Assembly (NCBI RefSeq): GCF_901000735.1
Contig: NC_081545.1
Coordinates: 34,527,634 to 34,591,633 of the forward strand
Source of the DNA: Corylus avellana
Lineage: Eukaryota > Streptophyta > Magnoliopsida > Fagales > Betulaceae
Direction of reading: 5' to 3'
DNA length: 64,000 bases
In this document: positions 1-10,971 of the stretch, piece by piece
Layout of the letters: every line of letters begins with the position of its first letter
How positions within the stretch are numbered: position 1 is the stretch's first letter
Made by a program: the position numbers and the translations under genes
Notes under the pieces: generated by a model
What the model saw: the letters and a program-made list of their open reading frames with translations, nothing else
Told to the model about the DNA's origin: nothing
Database searches by the model: none

Positions 1-261
1 TTAACAAAAAAAAAAAAAAAGCACACAAACGTGGCGCAATGTTAGTGGTTGACGTTGAACCAGAGCCCATACTTTTCAAAGGCCTACATGAAAAAGCCCA
101 CACGTTTTATTTTCTTAACAAAAAGCCCACACGCTTTGAATAAGAATATTGCTCTTTTTCTTTTTCTTTTTTTTAATAAGAGAAATGTTATCCACATTCC
201 ACTTTTATATTCTCAAATATACTATTAAAAAATTCAAAAATTAATAGTGATAAACTGTGTA

Positions 262-628
262 CTTAAGAGCAGTGGCGGAGCATTCCCATAAGATTCTCCA
301 TTCTTTCTTCCATTCCCATAAGATTCTCCATTCTTTCTTCCATTAGGATCAAGAATGGGAAATATCCTCCCTTGTAGCCCCCTTTTTCCTCTTCAATTAG
401 AAAAAAAAAAAAAGAAAAAAAAAAAAGAGCAGTGGCGGAGCCACTTGACGTACCCCCAACGCTTTTTTTTTATTTTTATTTTTTTTCTTACCCAAGTTTC
501 ACACGGCACTTCAAAAAAAAAAAAAAAAAAATTTATCTTCTATTTATGCAAGTTACCACTCGGCACTCTCAAAAAAATTTTAACAGCACTCCTAATATAA
601 ATTGTCTGGCTCCACCACTGCTTAAGAG
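262..628. mobile_element. hAT-type MITE with 8-bp target duplication
   Basis: Two identical 8-bp direct repeats (CTTAAGAG, 262-269 and 621-628) flank a 351-bp segment (270-620). The segment starts CAGTGGCGGAG and ends CTCCACCACTG, which is an imperfect terminal inverted repeat. An 8-bp target duplication with CAG...CTG ends is typical of the hAT superfamily. The start motif occurs again at 430 (GCAGTGGCGGAGCCA), and a perfect 30-bp tandem pair lies between (281-310 and 311-340), so the left end has been internally duplicated. Poly-A and poly-T tracts make up much of the interior. It has no coding capacity. Confidence 0.7.
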
Positions 629-2818
629 TATGTGAGAGTCATTTCTCCATTAACAAACCGCCAAGTTGCATTTATATATAGCCATTTGACGGTTTGGTTG
701 ATTTTAGATGAGATAAAGTTTTTTATTGGATAAAATTCATTCAATCTAATTTATTAAATTAATATATGCTTTTAGACTACGTGTTTTTTATACACTTAGT
801 TAATATTATAATTGCATGTAAGAAGCATATACTCTTAAAAACAAAAATCAATTTAATAAATTAAAATAAAATAATTTTCTCCCATTCAATTTAGATAAAA
901 ACTATCTCATTCTAGATGTGTGTATTTACTTGCGGTGCCCCTTGAATGGCAAGTTGAATGTCCACCCTTTAGGATGCAAACAATTGTCAGCCATTTCTCT
1001 CTCGCGAAGAAGGATTGTCATCCACGTAATAAGTAGATTAAGGCAGAATATTCTCATTTTTGTCCAAAGCAAAAGAGAAATTTCTTTATTCCTTGATTGG
1101 GAGAGCCTTTGGTGACGCCAAAAATGATGATTAAAAGTAAAAAGGAGGGTACAGAATATAAATATTCATAAAAATAAAAATAAAATATATTGAAATGAGA
1201 GTATTTCATTGGTCTAGAAGCTAGGATATTTATACCACTTTCAAAAAAAAAAAGATATTTATGTATAGTAATGTTCTTGATAAGTACAATGCCTGCTTGA
1301 TGATCAAGTGGACATGCACCACTTATGATCTCTAGAAGATTTATCATGCCTAGAAGCTACGATGCAACAGTGCTTTATCTTATGAGAAATGTTAGAAAAT
1401 TATATTCTCATTTTATTGGATTAACATGGCCGTATTTAATTTTTTCTTTTAATTAAGAAAAACACTTGATTTTAAAGATTGATGGGCATTGTCATGTCAT
1501 CTCATCAAGATGGTTGTGTTTTTACCCGTACTCTTGTCAAATATATTTTGAAAAGAATAATCTTAAAAATTATACTTTTATTTTACTATTATCTTATCAT
1601 ATTGACGTGGTAATATCAATCAATCATTGAATTAACTTTACTTAAAAAAAATCAAATGACTAATTATCATTACCACGTCAATTGAATAATATAAAAGTGT
1701 ATTTTTTAAGGTCACTCTTCTCGAAAACTATTGACATAACAATTATTCTTGAACACAACTATAACGGTACAAATTTAAGACTTATCAAGATCAAAAGGCG
1801 TGACACATGCTTATTCTGGTTGATAATGTGAATAAAATTAAGGCTTTATTTTTTTATTATATCTTTGGAAAATATTGGGAAGCACATAAATGAGAGAACA
1901 TTATTATAACTTGAAAGACGAAAAAAGTCGTTTAATTATGATTTGCTTTACTAACGACTAAAAAATGGAATAAAATTTAAAATACTAAGACTAAAACTCA
2001 ATTAATTGAAGATGAATGTTACAGTTCTTCTTGGTACTGTTCTTCTCATCCTACGTGAATGTTATTTTTTAAGATTAATTCATAAATCCAATAATAATTT
2101 TGAGAGTTATATCAATTTTCAAAAGACATAAGAGAAACATGAATCTTCCAATATTTAACACTACTAAAAAACCTTTATTTCTAATATAATAAATAAATGT
2201 GCAATTTACTCATTTCTGCATCGATTAGCCAGACCCTGCCATATATTCCCAATAATCTAACTTTTGGTGGGGTTAAATGGCAAACTTATTTTTAATTTTT
2301 TCATTTTTAAGAGACTTTTTTAAAACGTTATGATTATTAGATCGGAACTGATACTAGTCGCCCGTTAGGGTCAAGACTCAAGACACATGTAATAGAATAC
2401 AAGGAATACGTGTCTTTTCTCCATTGGTCAAACCTAGATTTATGGCCTTGGCGTTACATTGAAATAACTATACATTTCGGTGGTCGATCAAGTCATAACT
2501 CCGAATAACTTCCCATATATATAAAAACAAAAAAACAAATAAAGAATTAAAGAGAAACCATTATGAATATGAATATATTAGATTATATTCTACAATATTT
2601 CAAACCCACTTTCGCGTCACCTTCGTCTAGGCTTTGCTCCGCCGCCTATAAAATCGACACTTGCCATATTCGTTGAGCCATAGAAACCGCAAAGGTAAAG
2701 ATTTCAGATTTCATATAACTCACAGAATCACGTAAGAGCTTTTTTCTTGAAGATCACATAAGAATCTTCACCAATTTATTCATTCATTCATTTCTTTCAA
2801 TCCTCTACCTTTTTCTCC
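629..2818. other. intergenic, upstream of raffinose synthase
   Basis: AT-rich DNA without a credible gene; open frames are short and lack recognisable protein. A second TATA-like motif (TATAAAA near 2646) lies about 280 bp before the raffinose synthase start and could serve an alternative upstream start site. I see no other structure I can name. Confidence 0.6.
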
Positions 2819-2826
2819 TATATATA
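2819..2826 (+). promoter_or_regulatory. probable TATA box of raffinose synthase
   Basis: TATATATA lies 102 bp before the ATG, in a CT-rich leader context. This would place transcription start near 2850 and give a 5' leader of roughly 75 nt. Inferred from motif and spacing only. Confidence 0.5.
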
Positions 2827-2927
2827 CCACACTTGCCACTCCACTTTTCACCACAAAAACAAAAACCCTTTGATAATCTTTCTCTGCTTCCTTATTATTC
2901 AACCATTCTCTTCTTAGTTTTTCATCA

Positions 2928-5900
2928 ATGGCTCCAAGTTTGAGCAAAGCTGGCTCCGACGTTAACACTCTCGTCGATGCCCATAACAAGTCTCCAATCA
3001 CGTTGGAGGGTTCAAATTTCTTGGCCAATGGCCACGTCATTCTCTCCGACGTCCCTGATAACATCATAGCCACCCAATCACCCTACACCTCCGCTGACAA
3101 GTCCACCGCCACCGTCGGATGCTTTGTTGGCTTCAACGCCGCCGAGTCAAGTAGCCGACACGTGGCACCCATCGGCAAGCTGAGAGACATTAAGTTCATG
3201 AGCATATTCAGGTTCAAGGTCTGGTGGACCACCCACTGGGTTGGATCCAACGGCCGAGATCTCGAGCAGGAGACCCAGATGGTGATTCTCGAAAACTCAC
3301 AATCTGGTCGCCCCTATGTTCTCCTCCTTCCTCTTCTCGAAGGCCCTTTCCGAGCCTCGATCCAGCCAGGCCAGGACGACAACGTTGATCTCTGCGTCGA
3401 GAGCGGGTCGTCGGAGGTCACCGGAGCTTCGTTCCGGAGCGTAATGTACGTGCACGCCGGTGAAGATCCGTTTATTTTGGTCAAGGAGGCCATGAAGGTT
3501 GTCAGGGTTCACTTGGGCACGTTCAAGCTCTTGGACGAGAAAACCCCTCCCGGCATCGTCGACAAGTTCGGTTGGTGCACGTGGGATGCATTCTATCTTT
3601 CGGTGCACCCTCACGGCGTGTTGGAAGGTGTGAGAGGGCTCGTCGAAGGTGGATGCCCGCCGGGTCTCGTTTTGCTCGACGATGGGTGGCAGTCAATTGG
3701 CCACGATGCGGACCCGATCACCCAAGAAGGCATGAACCAAACCATCGCCGGCGAGCAAATGCCGTGCAGGCTCTTGAAGTTCCAAGAGAACTACAAGTTT
3801 AGGGACTACGTTAGTCCCAAAAGTGCCCTCAACAAGGGCATGGGTGCCTTTATCAAGGACCTAAAGGAGGAGTTCAAGAGCGTGGACTACGTGTATGTGT
3901 GGCACGCGCTGTGCGGGTACTGGGGTGGGTTGAGGCCCAATGTCCCCGGCTTGCCTGAATCGGTGGTTGTGAAGCCGGAGCTCTCGCCGGGGTTGAAGAT
4001 GACGATGGAAGATCTGGCGGTGGATAAGATCGTTGAAAATGGGGTCGGGCTGGTCCCACCTGAGTTCGTTGATCAGATGTACGAGGGGCTTCACTCACAC
4101 TTGGAGGCCGTTGGGATTGATGGGGTCAAGGTGGACGTTATCCATGTAAGTCCCAACTAACTTCTCTTTTTCTTTTTTTCTTTTTTTCTTTTTTTAAAGT
4201 TTGATTTATTTTTGTTGAATTTTAATTAATTAATATGACTTTGGACCAAAAGAAGTGCTAGGTGTCACATTGTAGGGCCCAACTAATTTTTTTGTTCTTA
4301 TCCCAAAGATGGGAACATGCTAGACAATCCTCGGATTCTGTTCCTTTGACTTGTCGGCGAGACAGAGAGATATCATAGTAACCTTGGACCGTAATTGGTC
4401 GGCACGTTACCGTTATTTTTATTGCAAAAAAATTTCTTATCCTAAAGATAGTGATGTTAAATTGATATTTTATTTTATTTTTTAAATTTGATAGTTGCTG
4501 GAGATGGTGTGCGAGAAATATGGTGGGAGAGTGGAGCTAGCAAAAGCATATTTCAAGGCCCTCACTGGTTCGGTGAGGAAGCACTTCAATGGCAATGGTG
4601 TCATCGCTAGCATGGAGCACTGCAACGATTTCATGTTCCTTGGAACGGAGGCCATATGTCTTGGCCGTGTTGGTATGTTTTTGCAAATCTTTTTTTTCTT
4701 TTTTTTTTAATTTTGAAAAGAAGATGTAAAAATTTAATTAATTATTTCCAGAATCTAAATGCTATATATATATATACTTTAATTAATTAAACAGGGGATG
4801 ATTTCTGGTGCACCGATCCATCTGGGGATCCCAATGGCACATTTTGGCTCCAGGGTTGTCACATGGTGCACTGTGCCTACAACAGCTTGTGGATGGGCAA
4901 TTTCATACACCCAGATTGGGACATGTTCCAGTCTACTCACCCATGTGCTGCTTTCCATGCTGCATCTCGGGCTATTTCTGGTGGCCCTATTTATGTAAGT
5001 GACACTGTTGGTAAGCACAACTTTGATCTGCTCAAGACCCTGGTGTTGCCTGATGGCTCCATTTTGCGCTGCCAGTACTATGCACTTCCAACCAGAGACT
5101 GCCTCTTTGAGGACCCTCTCCACGATGGAAACACCATGCTCAAAATCTGGAACCTCAACAAGGTGAGCCTTAATTCCTTCGACATAATTAATAATATAGT
5201 CCACTCGATTAGGGATCGGGATTCATTGCAACCTGCCTGAGCACCTAACGAGAGAAGCTCTCAATAGGGTTTATCTGTCTCGACAAGTGTGTGCTCGGAC
5301 GAGTAAACCCTATTAACTGCAATTTAAGCAATTATGGGCGGAACTACATGCCCCTTTGAGGGGGCCATGTTTTCTCAAAAAAACTTTTAAAAAAAGCCTT
5401 TAAATTTTTTTAAAAATTAGAATTTTATTTCTAAATTTTTTAATTTTGTCCTCCCAAACTTCATTTACACTTAATTTTTTTATTTTGCCCCTCTAAATTA
5501 TAAATGTTAATTCCACCCCGCAGCCAATTGCTGGTCATCCCAATTTCTTAATTAGAGAGCCTTTGTTGGTAGCTCAATTCTGATATTGTTTTGTTTACCT
5601 TAATTTCCAACAGTATACTGGAGTTCTTGGAGCATTCAACTGCCAAGGAGGTGGGTGGTGTCGGGAAAGCAGGCGCAACAAATGTGCCTCCCAATGTTCC
5701 CATGTTGTGACGTCTCAGGCAAGCCCAAGAGACATTGAATGGAAGAGTGGCAAGAATCCAATCTCCATCGATGGGGTTCAAGTTTTTGCCCTGTATTATC
5801 ACCAGGCCAAGAAGCTAATCCTCTCCAAGCCATCCGACAACGTGGAGATATCTCTGGAGCCATTCAATTTCGAGCTCATAACTGTTTCCCCGGTGACTGT

Positions 5901-6177
5901 CTTGGCCGGAACAACTGCTCAGTTTGCTCCCATCGGCCTGGTGAACATGCTCAACACCGGCGGCGCCATTCAGTCCTTGGCCTTCGATGAGGAGGGGAAG
6001 TCTGTTCAGATTGGAGTGAAGGGCACTGGGGAAATGAGGGTGTTCGCATCACAGAAGCCAGTGGCCTGCAAGATTGATGACAAGGTTGTCCCATTTGAGT
6101 ACGAGGGCTTCATGGTTGTTATTCAAGTGCCATGGCCTAATTCTTCCAACTCATCCATAGTTGAGTACTTCTTCTGA
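2928..6177 (+). CDS. RS5: galactinol-sucrose galactosyltransferase (raffinose synthase)
   Basis: Cytosolic GH36-family enzyme that moves galactose from galactinol to sucrose to make raffinose, a seed and cold/drought protectant. Four exons close in frame: 2928-4145, 4495-4672, 4795-5162 and 5614-6177, giving 775 aa against about 783 in Arabidopsis RS5/SIP1. The chosen ATG gives the family's N-terminus. Visible marks: WWTTHWVGSNGRD near residue 105, the DDGWQSI motif at about 251-257, the K-x-D motif with candidate nucleophile D403 in DGVKVDVIH, and GDDFWCTDPSGDPNG from about 466, holding the candidate acid/base residues. It lacks the roughly 80-residue insertion of stachyose synthases, so raffinose synthase is the better call. 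The last exon is repeated downstream at 8212-8683. Intron 3 holds AT-rich filler with a MITE-like stretch (5337-5525). Function is by family; catalytic residues are by motif. Confidence 0.95.
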
Positions 6178-8191
6178 AGTTAATTAGGCTTGATGATGAT
6201 TTTCTAGGGGCTGTTTATTAGTCTGGCTCCTTTAATTAGGATGTTAATGACTTTCTAAGTGTTTTTTTTTTTTTTTTTTTTAAGGAGTTTGATGACTTAT
6301 TTTTCCCCCATGATGGGGGGAACTTACCAAGTGAATCAAGCAATATAAAGTTATATTTTCTTACCAATTTTGCAGCATGTGGCTCAGTAGCTCTTTCTCA
6401 AATGTGATTTCTGCCATTTTTGGGCATGGACAAATACTTTTCTTCATCAACATGGGTGAAGAGTAATGCTGAATCTGTTAACCAAACTCATAATGAAATC
6501 AAATCTCCTTCTATCTTCCTAACATGGAAGTCAACCCACCACGGTGATTATCATTTATAAATAAATAAAATAAAATCCTCAGATAAGTAAACCATACCCT
6601 ATCTTTCTAACATTGGAGTCAACCCACCACGGTGATTGTCATCTAGAAAGAAATGAAATCAAATCTTCAAAAACCATATCCTATCTTTTTAACATGAGAG
6701 TCAACCCACCACCATGATTGTCATCTAGAAGGGAAAAAAAAAATCAAATCTCCAGCTAAGGAAACCAATCTCCTATTTTCCTATCAAATCGTCTTTCATT
6801 TATTTAAATGACCAAATTTTTTCATTAAAATTAAATCAGAATTTCAAAAATATCTCAACTCATGATGTGCAACCAAATATCGGAATAACCATTTCATTTT
6901 TGGGTTTATTTATGTGGTAACATACATAACACATGTTGATGTATTTTTCTTTGTCCCTTGATTGCATCTTTGCCCTTTTAATTAATAGACATAAATAATT
7001 TAAACTTGCTCTTCTATTATCATTGATCAAGAAAATGGTTCGGCAAATTATCCCTTTTTTTTTTTTTTTTTTTTCTTTCTAATGTGTTGTCACTATTTGA
7101 ATTGTTCATCTGTTCATTCATATAAGAGCTATTGTGCTTTATTTCGATTCAATCTCCACATAACCCACTGAGGTGGACTTGTAATTCTCATTCGAGAGGG
7201 GAAGCAAAACGCTTTCGGAGATTTCTTAAAGGTATTACCGCATTCCAAGGATTGGGCCCAATGAGTTTCAGCTTTATCAATTTCAAAACCTTCGTACCAA
7301 AGCTATCTTGCCACAATGTAAAACAATTGGGCCCATATTGCAAAGCCCAGCCCTTAGATCAAATTGCTCGACCCAATACTAGGACAATAGCTACTTCTTC
7401 TCTCCGTAATAAAACACATATTTTAAAGGAAAAATTACACTTTTAACCCCCCAAAGTTTGGGGTGTTTTTCAATTTGACCTCCAAAGTTTCAATTTTGGC
7501 AATGCACCCCCAAAACTTCCAAATTTTTGCAATTTGACCAATGTTATCCAAAAATTCCCATATTGCCCCTAATTTTTATTTTTTATAAAAAAAAATAAAA
7601 ACAAATTTGGAGGTGCAAAAATGGCCACATAGTCACTCCGAAATTTTTTTTTTAATTTTTTTTTTAATTTTTTTTATAAAAAATAATAAAATAATAAAAA
7701 ATTATGGCAATATGGGAAGTTTGGGATACAAATATGTAAACGAGCCAAGTTTGAGCAAGCTTCCCTTGTTCAAGCTTGGCTCGTTTAAATTTTACTCGAA
7801 CTCGAGCTTAAGGTCGAGCCAAAAAAACCGAGCTCGAGCTCGAGCTCATAATAAGTCGAGCCAAGCCAACTCGCGAGCTTGCTCTTATATTTATTTTTTT
7901 AAAAAAAAAAAAAATTTAACTTTAAATACTCTTAAACGGCTTAAGAAACTAGCTTGCATATGAGCATTTGCTTAGCATGGCTAGTCGAGTATGGAGCCTG
8001 AGTCAATATAGTAAGGCATATACATCCTTTTATAGATAAGCAAACTTGGGGATTGGTGTTTTCTAAATAATATGGGACAAGTTAACAAGTTGTATTCATA
8101 CTGCATTAAGACAACGCCCCCTACAAAAAAAATATTTTTTCAACGTCTCTCTCTCAATCTCCCTCACCAGTAATAGTCCATCTTCCACCTA
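6178..8191. other. 3' flank of raffinose synthase and repeats up to the gap
   Basis: Starts with the 3' UTR, followed by three diverged repeats of a motif containing GAGTCAACCCACCAC (near 6520, 6610 and 6700). The stretch 6178-7491 recurs at 8684-10027. From about 7434 an element begins whose first 100 bp is the inverted counterpart of 10322-10420. Inside it are GAGCTCGAGCTCGAG-type repeats (7740-7880) common in plant repetitive DNA. The last 200 bp before the gap (7980-8191) match nothing else that I can see. No gene. Confidence 0.6.
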
Positions 8192-8211
8192 NNNNNNNNN
8201 NNNNNNNNNNN
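8192..8211. other. assembly gap (20 N)
   Basis: Twenty unknown bases immediately before the second copy of the raffinose synthase last exon. A short fixed-length gap like this is usually a contig join, which matters for judging the duplication. Confidence 0.95.
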
Positions 8212-8683
8212 TGTGACATCTCAGGCAAGCCCAAGAGACATTGAATGGAAGAGTGGCAAGAATCCAATCTCCATCGATGGGGTTCAAGTTTTTGCCCTGT
8301 ATTATCACCAGGCCAAGAAGCTAATCCTCTCCAAGCCATCCGACAACGTGGAGATATCTCTGGAGCCATTCAATTTCGAGCTCATAACTGTTTCCCCGGT
8401 GACTGTCTTGGCCGGAACAACTGCTCAGTTTGCTCCCATCGGCCTGGTGAACATGCTCAACACCGGCGGCGCCATTCAGTCCTTGGCCTTCGATGAGGAG
8501 GGGAAGTCTGTTCAGATTGGAGTGAAGGGCACTGGGGAAATGAGGGTGTTCGCATCACAGAAGCCAGTGGCCTGCAAGATTGATGACAAGGTTGTCCCAT
8601 TTGAGTACGAGGGCTTCATGGTTGTTATTCAAGTGCCATGGCCTAATTCTTCCAACTCATCCATAGTTGAGTACTTCTTCTGA
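8212..8683 (+). pseudogene. partial second copy of raffinose synthase last exon
   Basis: Matches 5706-6177 at a constant offset of 2506 bp with one base difference that I see (G5712 versus A8218). The 156 aa readable here are identical to the C-terminus of the upstream gene, and the frame is intact to the same stop. Exons 1-3, the splice acceptor and the first 92 bp of exon 4 are missing because the copy starts at the N gap. It cannot be expressed as a full enzyme in this assembly. Either a true tandem partial duplication or, more likely, the second haplotype placed in series. Confidence 0.85.
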
Positions 8684-10027
8684 AGTTAATTAGGCTTGAT
8701 GTTGATTTTCTAGGGGCTGTTTATTAGTCTGGCTCCTTTAATTAGGATGTTAATGACTTTCTAAGTGTTTTTTTTTTTTTTTTTTTTAAGGAGTTTGATG
8801 ACTTATTTTTCCCCCATGATGGGGGGAACTTACCAAGTGAATCAAGCAATATAAAGTTATATTTTCTTACCAATTTTGCAGCATGTGGCTCAGTAGCTCT
8901 TTCTCAAATGTGATTTCTGCCATTTTTGGGCATGGACAAATACTTTTCTTCATCAACATGGGTGAAGAGTAATGCTGAATCTGTTAACCAAACTCATAAT
9001 GAAATCAAATCTCCTTCTATCTTCCTAACATGGAAGTCAACCCACCCATGTTGACTTCCATGTTAGGAAGATAGAAGGAGATTTATTTATCATCTATAAA
9101 TAAATCAAATCAAATCCTCAGATAAATAAACCATACCCTATCTTTCTAACATTGGAGTCAACCCACCACGGTGATTGTCATCTAGAAAGAAATGAAATCA
9201 AATCTTCAAAAACCATGCATATCCTATCTTTTTAACATGAGAGTCAACCCACCACCATGATTGTCATCTAGAAGGGAAAAAAAATCAAATCTCCAGCTAA
9301 GGAAACCAATCTCCTATTTTCCTATCAAATCGTCTTTCATTTATTTAAATGACCAAATTTTCTCATTAAAATTAAATCAGAATTTTCAAAAATATCTCAA
9401 CTCATGATGTGCAACCAAATAACGGAATAACCATTCATTTTTTGGTTTATTTATGTGGTAACATACATAACACATGTTAATGTATTTTTCTTTGTCCCTT
9501 GATTGCATCTTTGCCCTTTTAATTAATAGACATAAATAATTTAAACTTGCTCTTTTATTGTCATTGATCAAGAAAATGGTTGGGCAAATTATCCCTTTTT
9601 TTTTTTTTCTTTCTAATGTGTTGTCACTATTTGAATTGTTCATCTGTTCATTCATATAAGAGCTATTGTGCTTTATTTCGATTCAATCTCCACATAACCC
9701 ACTGAGGTGGACTTGTAATTCTCATTCGAGAGGGGAAGCAAAACGCTTTCGGAGATTTCTTAAAGGTATTACCGCATTCCAAGGATTGGGCCCAATGAGT
9801 TTCAGCTTTATCAATTTCAAAACCTTCGTACCAAAGCTATCTTGCCACAATGTAAAACAATTGGGCCCATATTGCAAAGCCCAGCCCTTAGATCAAATTG
9901 CTCGACCCAATACTAGGACAATAGCTACTTCTTCTCTCCGTAATAAAACACATATTTTAAAGGAAAAATTACACTTTTGACCCCCCAAAGTATGGGGTGT
10001 TTTTCAATTTGACCTCCAAAGTTTCAA
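8684..10027. repeat. duplicated 3' flank of raffinose synthase
   Basis: Continues the second copy and matches about 6178-7491. Differences are single bases (GATGTTGAT here for GATGATGAT), poly-T length changes, and one insertion that forms a 34-bp perfect inverted repeat (9007-9084). Homology stops inside the left terminal repeat of the element described at 7434 and 10322. Confidence 0.85.
9007..9084. repeat. 34-bp perfect inverted repeat
   Basis: Arms 9007-9040 and 9051-9084 are exact reverse complements with a 10-bp loop (CCCACCCATG). The upstream copy of this flank has only the left arm, then runs into ACGGTGATTATCATT. The right arm was therefore added in this copy, as expected of template switching or a fold-back artefact. 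Confidence 0.9.
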
Positions 10028-10425
10028 ACTGACGGTTTTGACTAACGGAGTGGCCAAAATGCAATAGTTTAATAGTTTGGGGGACTACTTTATCACTTTT
10101 TGAACATTAGAGAGCTAAATCGAAAACGACTGGTAGTTTGAAAAAAAAAATTTATATTTTTTCATATATATATATATATATACACACGAGCTTATACGAG
10201 CTTGCTCACAAGCCTAATCGAGTCGAGTTGAACTTGCTTTGTTTAATATTCGAGCCGAGCTTATACGAGCCAATCCCGAGCAAGTGAGCGAGGGGCTTGT
10301 TCACTGAACACCCCTGATACAATTGGTTAAATTGTAAAAATTTGGAAGTTTGGAGGGGTGCATTGACAAAATTGAAAATTGGAGGTCGAATTGAAAATCG
10401 CCCTAAACTTTAGGAAAATAAAGTA
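9965..10425. mobile_element. non-coding element with long imperfect inverted ends
   Basis: The left end (about 9965-10030; its twin is at 7434-7540) contains AAGTTTGGGGTGTTTTTCAA-like sequence. The right end (about 10322-10425) is its imperfect inverse, with matching blocks for the 'GGTCAAATTG' and 'TGCACCCC' parts. The middle has GAGCTTATACGAGC repeats and a TA run at 10165-10182. Long inverted ends and no coding sequence suggest a Mutator-like or foldback non-autonomous element. I could not fix a target duplication. Confidence 0.45.
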
Positions 10426-10971
10426 TACTTTTTCCTATTTTAAAAGAATTATGTTGTTCGCTTTAATCATACAATTTTTTTTTTTTAATCTATGAAACTT
10501 GCATTATATATACATAAAATTGGTCTATGCCTATTTTTGCCGTTAACAATTAAAAAAAATGTGAGGTATCAGGAGAATATGAATAAAATTTTCTGATTTT
10601 GTTTTTTTAAATATATTAAATTTACATATGTCTTTATAATTATCACAATCACATGCAAACATGCTCTAAAATAAATGAATAATAAAGATAAAGATAAAGA
10701 TAATATCAGTTTAATTAACTAAATTAAAGGAATTAGAAAAAAATAAATAATGCCAACACCAATATGGTCTAAAAAAGAAAAAAAAAAAAAAAAAAAAAGT
10801 CAAATTTCCGTCGTGAAGAAAAAACCCCAAAGAAAAAAAAAAAAAAAAAAAACAGAGACTAGATTGTCTTCGTCATTCGGTTTTCCTGTCAATCCCCAAA
10901 CCCAACCAAAAAAATAAAAAGAAACGAAAGCACCGAAATTGGTCCGATTTTGTGAGGCGGTGTGGGAGCCG
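10426..10971. other. AT-rich upstream region and leader of the FLOE-family gene
   Basis: Poly-A runs at 10780-10798 and 10834-10851 precede a short leader. I see no convincing TATA box; transcription probably starts between about 10850 and 10900. Nothing else is recognised. Confidence 0.4.

Noticed and set aside
2780..3073. Minus-strand gene overlapping the raffinose synthase start
   Set aside because: It is a shadow frame over the leader and exon 1 with no recognisable protein.
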